Positions 52,725 through 61,249 of a stretch of DNA of 64,000 bases are shown here, one piece after another. Position 1 is the first letter of the stretch; each line of letters starts with the position of its first letter. Both the position numbers and the translations under genes were made by a program. The DNA lies in NCBI GenBank assembly GCA_965644315.1, contig CBFFRQ010000062.1, forward strand, positions 372,001-436,000. Reading direction: 5' to 3'. The DNA is from Caecitellus pseudoparvulus (taxonomy: Eukaryota > Bigyra: Bicosoecida). Under the pieces are notes generated by a model. The model saw only the letters and a list, made by a program, of their open reading frames with translations. It did no database searches and was not told where the DNA came from.

Positions 52725-55172
52725 CTAGCCCAGGTCCACAGGGCGGCTGCGGACGGGCTGGCCCATGGCGATGCCGTGGCCTCGGGCAGGGGAAGGCGGC
52801 AGGCCGAAGGGCAGTCCCCCCCCTCCTCCAGAGGCCACGGAGCAGTACGAGTCTGTGCGCGTGGCGTTGGGGGGCGGCTTCATGGAGGCGGAGAGGCCGC
52901 CTGAGGAGCCCGCCGAGGGGGGCGCGGCGCCCTCAGCGGCCCCTGGCTCGGGGGACGTCACCCGGGAGGGGGGTTGCCACACCCCCTCCTGGTCCTCCTC
53001 CCCATCCGCATCCCCGCCCCGGAAGGCGCCCTGAGCCGCCAGGCTGTGCTGCACCGCCGCAGGCGGGGCAGGGGGCCCCCCACCCGCCCCGCTTCCGTGA
53101 GACATGGCCCAACTCACGGGGGACAACCCACCCAGGCCACCCAGGCTCATGGCCTGAGCCAGGGCTTTGCGCGCCGAGGCGAATCGCTGGGCTTCGTAGA
53201 ACAGCAGGGTGCGCAAGTCCTCTGCTGGCACGTTTGGGCGCTCCACGATCTCCATGGCTGGGAAGGGGCCTGAAGCCTTCACTTCCCCGGCGGGGTTGCG
53301 GCAGCTGGCCAGGAAGGGGTGTGCGAGGGCGTCTGCCACCGTGATGCGTTTCGCAGGGGCGAAGGCCAGCATGCGCTCCAGCAAGTCCAGAGCAGCTGCA
53401 GGCGCGCCTGGCAACGTCGCAGCCAGGCCTCGGCCCTGGCGCGGCGTCAGCGCCTTCAGGTACGTCTTGGCGTCACAGGGAGGGAGCGTTTCCACGTCGT
53501 CAGCGTGCGGCGTGCCCAGGACCTTAAAGATGATGTTGAGCTGGTCGTACTTGTTGGTGTACGCGTCAGGTGTCTCTACAGACAGGGGGAAACAGGAGTT
53601 GCCGGGGAACAGCGGGCCGCGCTTGGTGAAGTCGGGCTGCACCTGCGGCAGCATTTGCAGCAACTCTGCCAGCACGCAGCCCAGACTCCACATGTCCACA
53701 CGGTGGCCATAATCCTGCAGCAGGATGAGCTCTGGGCAGCGGTACCACCGCGTCACGACATGGTGCGTGAGGGCCAAGTTGGCCTTGGCCCTGTGAGGCT
53801 TCGCTGGCGCTGCGATGGCGGGTGGCTCCGTTGTTGACGCGGCAGCTGCACGCGGCCTGCCTCGCGCCCTGCCGCCCTGTGGCAGGGCCGCGCACTGCTC
53901 TTGAGGGCTAGTGCTGGAATCAGATGCTGTAGAGCCGCCACGAGACCCCCCCGCCTCTGCAGCCGTGCTCCTTGCAGGTGCAGTGCTGGCGGCTGACGCA
54001 GCGGCTACTCGAGCCGACCTGCGGCGTTTCGGCGCCGAGGCGGCAGCTGGCGAAGGCGGGGTGGTGGTGCCGACAGGGCTGGACGTGCAGGCTGTGCTGG
54101 ACGCAGTCGTCGCAGCCTGTGTTGAAGTGCCCCCCTGCCCCTTCAAATGCATCAGCTCGTCCACGTCGAAGCTGCCGTAGGCACGCCGACGTGCGGCGAA
54201 GTCACTCTCAGGCCGCACCACCCGCGCCAGCCCGAAATCCGCCAAGTGCACCCGGCAGGAGAGACTGATGAGCAAGTTGGCGGGCTTGATATCACGGTGG
54301 ATGACACACGCCGACTCCAGGAAGTTCATGGCGGTCAGGATCTGCGGCGGCGGAGAGCGGCGTGGTGACGGCTGCAAGCAGCTGACGCATGCACTGCCTG
54401 TCGGCGCTGCCCTTACCTGGTACATGATGTGCTGCACGTGGCGGGGGGTCAGATTCTGGTTGCTCTTGGTGATCTTGTGCAGGTCAGTTTCGACGTGTTC
54501 TGCGAGGCGCGCGCGTCGTTGCGTGGGGCCAGGTCCCGAAACGCCAGCACAAAACGCCGTGGCCACAGGGCCCGTGCTCGCCCACGCCGCGCTCGCCCCA
54601 CGCACCAAACACCATGAACACCTCGTCGAAATCGTCCAGAGAGTCCGCTGCCACAATGTCCAGCAGCTGCACGATGTGGGGCGCTCCACGGCAGCACTTC
54701 AGCACCGACACTTCCCGCAGGAGGCGCTTCAGCTCCACCTCTGTCGCCTTGGTGATCTTCACTCGCTTGATCGCGACCTGTGCTCACGGGGGTGGACAAG
54801 GTAGGGTGAAGGCTGGGCCTTGGCAGGTCCGTGCAGGCCAGGGGCCCAGGCGGCCAGCCGCCCTGGCTCTGCCACGCCAACAGCAAAACGCCGGCCCCAG
54901 CGCACGCCACTCACCTTGGCTCCAGTGGTCAAGTCTGTGGCCTCTGCCACCTCCCCGTAGCTGCCACGGCCCAGGTAGCCCTTGTCATGAATCTTGTACT
55001 GGGGCCCACACCGCCAGTTCCGTGGGTTGCTCCGGGCTGGCAAGCCGCTGTGAGGAACTGGAGGTGCGGCATCTCCAGCTTCGGGTGGTGGCCCGTCATT
55101 GGGCTCAGCGAAGCTGACTGTGCGTGCACGCTTGCGCCCACGGCGCCGGGAGTATGCAGCTGCATTCGCCAT
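52725..55172 (-). CDS. CMGC-group (MAPK-like) Ser/Thr kinase with a long activation-loop insertion
   Basis: Exons: 55172-54915, 54777-54606, 54499-54417, 54341-52725 (709 aa); introns 137, 106 and 75 bp. Basic N-terminus (SRRRGRKRARTVSFAEPN), then the glycine loop GYLGRGSYGEVAEATD and ATP-binding Lys in VAIKRVKI. MVFEHVETDLHKITKSNQNL is the MAPK hinge, followed by the catalytic loop VIHRDIKPANLL and DFGLARVV. After DFG comes a ~146-residue Ala/Ser/Thr-rich insertion with basic patches (APKRRRSARVA), then LTHHVVTRWYRCPELILLQD. The MAPK TxY is THH, so the activating Tyr is absent. The CMGC insert and MWSLGCVLAELLQM are present. C-terminal ~190 residues are disordered. Family is MAPK-like; orthology unclear. 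Confidence 0.88.
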
Positions 55173-55519
55173 GCTTAAAGCGCCTTGCTTGCTCCGTGCA
55201 GCAGCAAGCAGCTTTCGGACGGGGGCGATGGGTTGCAGGCGATGCTGACTGAGCACCTGGTGGAGTGCGTAGCAGCACCACTTCAGACACTGCAAGCCGT
55301 GCAATGCAGACGTGCAAGGCCACTTCTACCACGCAACACACGCCGCTAGGAGCTGTGCACGCGGGTGGCTCAAGCCTGGTGAACAATTTTGCCCGCGCAG
55401 AGCGTTTGGACTGACTGACCCTGCACTGCGGGCACTGGCGTTGACACACGGCCGGGTGCCTACCCGCAGGCCGCCCAGGCGCCATGGCGGAGCACTGCCG
55501 CACGCAGGACACAGTGCAT
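55173..55519. other. Intergenic region
   Basis: 347 bp between the kinase start and the SIVA-like stop codon on the same strand; presumably promoter of the kinase and 3' end of the SIVA-like gene. No gene seen. Confidence 0.4.
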
Positions 55520-56511
55520 TCACCCCAACACGACATCTCCAGAGTCATCCGCGGCGGCTGCAGCTGCCACAGCTGCCGGCACCCCTGGCGTCCGACGTGA
55601 CACAGTGGCGCCACCCCCCAAGCGCACTTGGCCACTGGCCAGCAGAGCGTCAATGCCGCCCAAGGACGAGCCAGGCGCTTTCACAGGCATGGTCCTGGTG
55701 CCTGCCTCAAGCTCTTTCTTGCAGGGAAAGCAGATCTCGTCCACTGCCCCGAAAGCGTACCTGTGGGAGTGAAGGCGGCGCTGGTGCAGTTTGGAAGTGC
55801 CATGGGCAACGTAGGGAGGCACAGACAGTACACGGCGCGAGACAGGGGCCAGGTGTCCCCAGCACGTACCCGTCAGTCATGCACAGCTTGCAGAAGGTGC
55901 CGGAGCAGGCCTCACACCGCCGCACACAGTTGCCGCACGTGCGGCGCATGCAGTCTCCGCACACGATGGCCCCTCGCAGCTTCTTGCTGCCGCAGGCAAA
56001 GCAACTCTGCGGGCCACGGGGACCCTGCCCTCCGCTGGCCGCTGCATGGCCAGCGCTGGCGCTGCCACGCGTCATGGCGGCAGGCCAGAACTTGTCCAGA
56101 CTTGTCTGCGTGGGAGCGCTTCCTTGGCCTGCCGCCACGCCTGCGAGCCCTGCGAGCGGACAAAGAGGACATGTGGCATGGTATGAACAGGGGGGGTTCA
56201 ATGGCTCGTAGGGCGCGCGTGGGGCCGCGCGGGTGGCGGTGCACGCACCTGGCGAAAAAGTCTGCGGCGCTCCGCCGCTGCCATGCGCCGCTGCCGAAGT
56301 GGGAGGCGCCCTGCTCAGCGCCGCACCGCCCAGCCTCCCGGCACTTGCTGGAGCATAGCCTAGAGGAGCATGACCTGGTGTGCCTTGTGCGGACCCCACT
56401 CCGCCAGAGGCTGCGGCTGTGGCTTGCGAGCTGTTGCTGCCTTGCTTCCCAGTGGGCTGCAAATACCGCAGCATCGCTGCTGCCTGACACGCCTGCCACT
56501 CCTCGCGCACC
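55520..56511 (-). CDS. SIVA-like cysteine-rich zinc-binding protein (N-terminal exon unresolved)
   Basis: Supported exons: 56511-55870 and 55760-55520, joined in frame across a 109 bp intron (GTACGT donor). C-terminal Cys-rich domain: QSCFACGSKKLRGAIVCGDC, RTCGNCVRRCEACSGTFCKL, then CMTDGYAFGAVDEICFPC, with Cys spacing like animal SIVA (CSSC..VCGQC...CGQCVRTCWGCGS..CTLC...LCTSC). SIVA is a small zinc protein tied to apoptosis and cell-cycle control in animals; its role in protists is unknown. Upstream ~190 residues are Ala/Gly/Ser-rich and disordered except for REEWQACQAAAMLRYLQPTG. The acceptor at 56512 (CTGCAG) shows at least one more 5' exon, which must lie against or overlap the end of the RCC1-like gene. 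Confidence 0.72.
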
Positions 56512-56729
56512 CTGCAGCTGGCAAGGCAGTTCTGAGGGCAAGTTGTGGCAGGGCAAGCAAAGTGGGCATAGGTTCATTGAAGTTTGAAGGCGGCACGCAA
56601 GTGTCGCGCAAGGCGATGAGGGAGCTTCTTCTGCGCTGCGCTTGCTTCGAGCGCGGGCAAAGAAAGCGACCACATCAGCAGGAGCTGCCACCGTGGCGCT
56701 CTTGACCTGACTACAAGCTTGCCAGCTAA

Positions 56730-57890
56730 TCACACTGCTGGGACTGTATCCTCAGGAGTGTTGTGGACCACGGCACGATTGCCCCAGCATCGTGCTGCGT
56801 GTGGCGGGGTAAACTCCAGGCCACACAGCGTGTCCCCGTCCGAAGTGATCTCAATCAACTTCACTGGGGGAAGGCGAACGCCCCGTCCAAACATCCGACT
56901 GTAGCCGCCCCTGCACTGCAGCTTGGACAGCTCCTGGGAAGGCGGGGCGGGGCAGCGTGAGGTGCGACTCAGCCGCCGCAGGTCGCTACGGCACTCACAT
57001 CCAGGGCGCAGAACCAGTCGGAGCCCACAGTCACCTGCGAGAATGCGCCAGGCCAGCGGAACACGGCGTCCCTCTTCACCCCCCCCACGAAGCCGCCCCA
57101 GCAGAGCACCGAGCCATCCTCCTCCACTGCGCACACCGCCCCGCTGTCTGACGCTGACACCTGCACGAATGACCCTTCGGGAGAGAAGGTGCTGCCGTGG
57201 TAGTCTCGGCCCCAGCAGTGGATGCGTCCGTCCTTGTCCAGGCCACAGCTGTGGTCGCGGCCGGCTGACACCTGCACCAAGGGCGCATCTGGCACAGGCT
57301 TGTCCACCATGCGAGAATGGCCTGCAGATGCAGGGATGGCGGCGCGTGGAACGCGTTGGGGGAAAGCAGGGCTACAGCAGACTGCACGTACCCCAGCACT
57401 CAGTCTTGCCTGTCTGGTGCAGTCCACAAGTGTGCGAGACCGAGGCTGTGACCTGCACGAAGTCTGCGCCTGGCAAGTGCTTCTCATGCGGCACTTCACC
57501 CCAGCAGATGATGTGCTGCTCCAGCGTCACGCCACAGGTATACGTGGCAGCCGCACTGATTTGCACGAACAGGTCCTGCAGAGCATGGCGGGGGAGTAGG
57601 TCCGTGCCCCTGCGTTTCACAGCCGCCGCTGACGCCGCCGTGAAACCCCGCCACGCGGCACGCACCAATGGAGGTTCAGCCTGACCGTGGTGGTTGTGCC
57701 CCCAACAGATGACTTCTCCGCCAATGTCAGTTTCCTCAACCGCCTCGATGAGGCAGGCGTGCTCCTTGCCCAGGGAAATGGTGGTGTCGTCCACGTCGTG
57801 GAAGAAGTCAATGGAGAGCAAGTCCTCCGTGGCGAGAGCACTGTTGAGCGCCACGAACCAGGACAGCCCCAGAAGCAAGCGAGGCATCAT
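56730..57890 (-). CDS. Secreted RCC1-like repeat protein
   Basis: Exons: 57890-57666, 57575-57392, 57321-56999, 56933-56730 (311 aa); introns 90, 70 and 65 bp. MMPRLLLGLSWFVALNSALA is a signal peptide. At least four degenerate RCC1_2-type repeats follow, each with a Cys pair and a CWG end: EHACLIEAVEETDIGGEVIC-WG, ATYTCGVTLEQHIICWG, SHTCGLHQTGKTECWG, DHSCGLDKDGRIHCWG and SGAVCAVEEDGSVLCWG, then a last partial one (DTLCGLEF...ARCWGN). The Cys pairs plus signal peptide suggest an extracellular, disulfide-bonded beta-propeller rather than a Ran exchange factor. Ligand unknown. The first intron carries GTTTCAC/GTGAAAC arms. Confidence 0.8.
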
Positions 57891-58372
57891 GACCACCGAA
57901 CAGGGATGGGTTCCCTGCTCTTGGTGCTGCTCTGTGCGGCTGGGTGACGGGATGGTATGGCGCCGTAGCAGCACCCCCCAGCAAGGTCGGGCAGACGGGG
58001 CCTTCGACGAGGTAATAGCGTCACAAAGCGCACTGCAAGGGGATGCGGGGGTGTGCTTGGTCAACAAATAGACTGCCCCTCCTATTGTGGCAACGCCAAG
58101 CCACTGTCAGCGGCCCGAGCTGGCTTGCAGACACATATCCTGCACTTGTAGCAGGCCAAGCCAGTCACAATCGAAAGCCAAGGACAAACCTGAACGCACT
58201 GCAGGAATAGAGCGATCCCTCGCTTTGCATCCATGCATCCTTGCATCCTTGCATCCTTGCATCCTGCACTCCTCGTCACCGCCCTCCTCACGTCAGGCAA
58301 GGCTGCCACCTCTCTGCGCGGAGTTTCCCTGTCGTTTCACTGGCCAGACGCTGCCCGACGCCGCACATCACG
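57891..58372. promoter_or_regulatory. Divergent promoter region between the RCC1-like and PAP2 genes
   Basis: 482 bp between start codons. It contains a five-copy 8-bp tandem repeat at 58226-58265. Two in-frame ATGs inside the repeat lie upstream of the PAP2 start. No coding sequence supported here. Confidence 0.45.
58226..58265 (+). repeat. Tandem repeat, 5 x TGCATCCT
   Basis: Five contiguous copies of TGCATCCT (the first ends in A), followed by a degenerate GCACTCCT. It lies about 110 bp upstream of the PAP2 start codon, so probably in its promoter or 5' UTR. A simple microsatellite, likely length-polymorphic. Confidence 0.85.
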
Positions 58373-59905
58373 ATGCTGCGGCTGTCCCCCGAGACAGGGC
58401 GCATCCTGGCCCTGCTGGGCTTCGTGGCTGCCGCTGCCATCGCTTCCCAGGCCTTGCAGTTGTTCGTGCCCCCCGTCCCCCTCTCCTTCACGGAGCGAGA
58501 CCCGGCGCTGTCTTTCCCCAAACACGCCAGCACCGTGCCAACCTGGGCAGCAGTGCTCATCGCATGGGTGGCCCCAGTGGGCGTGATCCTGGCCATTACC
58601 TTGGGGGTGCACCCTCCCTCTGCAGAAGCGGCCCTCCACGGCGTGTCCACCAACAGCGCCACCCCAGACGCGTCCTGGGGCCCCTTGAAGCGGCTGCTGC
58701 CTCGACGTGAGGCTGTCGTGATGTGGGCATCACTGGGCCGCGGAGCGGCCTGGGCCGTCGCAGGGGGCTTCTGCATGGCTGTCTGTGGCACGGTGGCCGT
58801 CACCAACGTGTTGAAGAACATCAACTCCAAGCCCCGCCCGTCCTTCTTCGCGCTGTGCGACTACCAAGGCTTCGCAGAAGCACAGGCGAGCGGAAATTGG
58901 ACCGAGTACGACAGCCTCACGCACAACGGCCGGTACGGCGACATCTCGCACTGCCGCGCAGAGAAAGCAGAGATCAATGATGCTCAGGCATCCTTTCCTT
59001 CTGGCCACTCCTCTCTCTCCTTTGTCGGCCTCACCCTCCTCTCGCTATGGCTGGCTGCAGTGGCTTCCCTCATGACCGGCACAGAGGGCTGGCCTTGGGT
59101 GCTGTCGCACGGCATGCTGCGGCCCTGGTGGGGCAGCGCCACGTCAGGGCACAACGTCGGCGAGCTTGCGCCGCGCATGGGGAACATGTCCACTGCCTAC
59201 GATGTCGAGGCGGCCGCTGCCGAGGCGGAGGAGGCGGAGGTGGCTGCTGCGACTGGCTTGCACTCGCCTGATGCGGCGGTGATGCCGCCGGGCCCACAGC
59301 CCGCTGCCGAGCCCCCCGCCGCGGCCACCGGCGTCACATCCGGCGCCACCGCACCTCGCCCCGTCGACATGGCTGGCACAAACACGGTATCGTCCGATTT
59401 GTCACCACCAGAGGGCAGCCGTGTGCAGCCGCTGCTCATGGCTCGTGGCGTCAGCTCAGACACCCTGCCAGCCACACTGCACCTCGCGACGCACGAAGCG
59501 CCCATGCTGTCGCGCGCCGCACACACACGGCTGTGGGCTGCTGCCGCTGCTGCCACGGACATCTCCGCAGCTGCTGCCCACACGCGGGAGGGTTTTCACT
59601 GGTGCGCGGCCCTGTGGCAGCTGGTCGTGTCAGCGGTGGTGACGGCGCCGCTGTTCCTGGCGGCGTGGATCGCCTCCACACGTGTGCACGACAACAAGCA
59701 CCACGTGTACGACATCCTCGCGGGCGCTGTCATTGGATTTGTCATCGCTGTGCAGGCGTGGGGGTGGATTATCCACACGCCAGGCTTCGTGCATTGGGCG
59801 GTGGGCGTGCAGGCGGCACGTGCCGCGGCAGTGCGCGCATCAGGCGCAGGCCACACCGCCACCCCGCCCCCGGCAGAGGGCCCTTCAGGCGTGAAAGATG
59901 CATGA
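58373..59905 (+). CDS. PAP2-family lipid phosphate phosphatase
   Basis: Single exon, 510 aa from MLRLSPETGRILALLGFVAA. Integral membrane enzyme dephosphorylating phosphatidate or related lipid phosphates. Membrane helices: ALLGFVAAAAIASQALQLFV, WAAVLIAWVAPVGVILAITL, AAWAVAGGFCMAVCGTVAVT, SFVGLTLLSLWLAAVASLM, LVVSAVVTAPLFLAAWIAST and VYDILAGAVIGFVIAVQAW. The three catalytic motifs are KNINSKPRP (KX6RP), PSGHSS, and STRVHDNKHHVYD (SRX5HX3D). Between motifs 2 and 3 lies a ~165-residue Ala/Glu/Pro-rich insertion not present in typical LPPs (250-330 aa). An upstream in-frame ATG run in the 8-bp repeat was not chosen. The stop lies 6 bp from the stop of the convergent gene. Confidence 0.92.
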   Translation: MLRLSPETGRILALLGFVAAAAIASQALQLFVPPVPLSFTERDPALSFPKHASTVPTWAAVLIAWVAPVGVILAITLGVHPPSAEAALHGVSTNSATPDASWGPLKRLLPRREAVVMWASLGRGAAWAVAGGFCMAVCGTVAVTNVLKNINSKPRPSFFALCDYQGFAEAQASGNWTEYDSLTHNGRYGDISHCRAEKAEINDAQASFPSGHSSLSFVGLTLLSLWLAAVASLMTGTEGWPWVLSHGMLRPWWGSATSGHNVGELAPRMGNMSTAYDVEAAAAEAEEAEVAAATGLHSPDAAVMPPGPQPAAEPPAAATGVTSGATAPRPVDMAGTNTVSSDLSPPEGSRVQPLLMARGVSSDTLPATLHLATHEAPMLSRAAHTRLWAAAAAATDISAAAAHTREGFHWCAALWQLVVSAVVTAPLFLAAWIASTRVHDNKHHVYDILAGAVIGFVIAVQAWGWIIHTPGFVHWAVGVQAARAAAVRASGAGHTATPPPAEGPSGVKDA

Positions 59906-59911
59906 GGGGCG

Positions 59912-61111
59912 CTACAGCGTATCACGGAACACGATGGCATCGCTGAATGCAACTGGCTCGTCGCAGGCGCCGAGGGAGTCGATGCCGCCCCGCGCCCACG
60001 TCGTCATGGAGCTGTGGCGCTGCACAGCGGCTCCATCCACGACATGCAGTGGGGAGTCTGTGCCAGCGATACCGGACACCACTCCCGCGCCGCTGGCAGG
60101 TGCCGGCTGTGTGCCTGGCAACACACCTGCCGCGGCGTACAGCGTCGCCACGTACTGCACGGCGGGGTTGCTTTCCTTGCCAAGGGCGAGGCTGGCCAGG
60201 GCAGAAGCAGTGCGCAGGGCGGGCGGCACGTCGCGCACGCCGACAGCGACGGTCGCACGTGTGTGCCGTTCCACATCCTGCCAACCGCCATCCTCTGGAG
60301 GCGGCTGCGTCCACGCCTCTGCCGAGTCACTGGAGTCACCGAAGGAGGTTGGGCGGGGCTTCCATCCAGGCATGGAGGGCGAGGAGGGGGGCGCCCCTGG
60401 CGCCTGGCTCTCCCGTCCCCCGAACAGCCACCCAACCACATCTGCAGTGGTGCCTTGGCTGGTTTGGGACGTGAACGCCACGGTGCGCTTCAGGGCCGAC
60501 TCCGCTGGGCCGGAGAGCGGCCGGGCCAGAGGACGCACGACCACCTCCCGGGCGCGGCTGCACTTGATGCGTTCGTCGAAGGGGCGCACCTTGACACCGC
60601 CGAAGGTCCACTCGGCCAGCATGGGGAAGCCTTGCCACATGACCACCACGCCGGCGTGGTCGAACGGCAGGCCAGTCACAGCCTTGTTCCCTGCACACAC
60701 TCCAGCGCCACAGGGCTGTGGAGGGCGGTGGGGGGCGGCAGTGTGCGGGGGGGGGGGAGCAGCAGCGGCCACAGCCTTGCGCCGCCGCCTCACGTAATAC
60801 AAGCTGCAGTCCCGGGAAAACAGCACGAGGTCTCCAGACTTCAGAGCTTCAGACATGACGTCATCTGCAGCAAACAAGCAAGTGGGTCAGGGGGCTGGGC
60901 ATGGCAGGCGCCTGCAGCTGCTGCCGCGGCATCGTGCGCCTCGCAAGTGAGCCAGGCGTGCAAGTGATTTCCGCAGCTCACCAGCTGAGCCAGGTGTGAA
61001 CTGCCTGCGCATGCCCTGGGGGATCTTAGCCCTCTCGCTGCGCACATGGTACATCCACGTGCCACAGGCGATGACAGACCCTGCTGCCAGCATGCGCAGC
61101 TGCACTGCCAT
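59912..61111 (-). CDS. Membrane-anchored protein with a possible NlpC/P60 (YiiX-like) hydrolase domain
   Basis: Exons: 61111-60982, 60864-60794, 60715-59912 (334 aa); introns 117 and 78 bp. The N-terminus MAVQLRMLAAGSVIACGTWM has one hydrophobic helix, then a basic stretch (HVRSERAKIPQGMRRQ). The domain starts at LKSGDLVLFSRDCSLYY, then GLPFDHAGVVVMWQGFPMLA and EWTFGGVKVRPFDERIKC. A GDL(I/V)xF strand followed by HxGVVV is the pattern of permuted NlpC/P60-like folds (YiiX, LRAT-related thiol hydrolases), with His as catalytic base. C-terminal candidates for Cys or Ser nucleophiles are not decisive. NPAVQYVATLYAAAGVLPG near residue 250 resembles the second half of such folds (C/S-x-x-[YF]-x-x-x-x-[LY]). 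Function is inference only. Confidence 0.55.
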
Positions 61112-61249
61112 GGCTGAGCCGCCACTTCGGAGAAGGAGGGGCCCGACGCAGCTGGAGCTGGAGCGAGAGCTTCACTGGGTCATGTGCGTGGCAATGGCGC
61201 ACAAGCGCGCATCGTGGGGTGCATTGTATCAGAGTGGGGAATTTGCCCA

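Noticed and set aside
58226-58372. Upstream ATGs in the TGCATCCT repeat as the PAP2 start
   Set aside because: They would translate a microsatellite; the Met at 58373 directly precedes the first membrane helix, as in PAP2 family members.
34595-60793. About nine introns that are multiples of three without stop codons
   Set aside because: With ~45 introns of ~70 bp in GC-rich DNA, about one in six would meet both conditions by chance, which is close to what is seen. No selection for translatable retained introns is needed.
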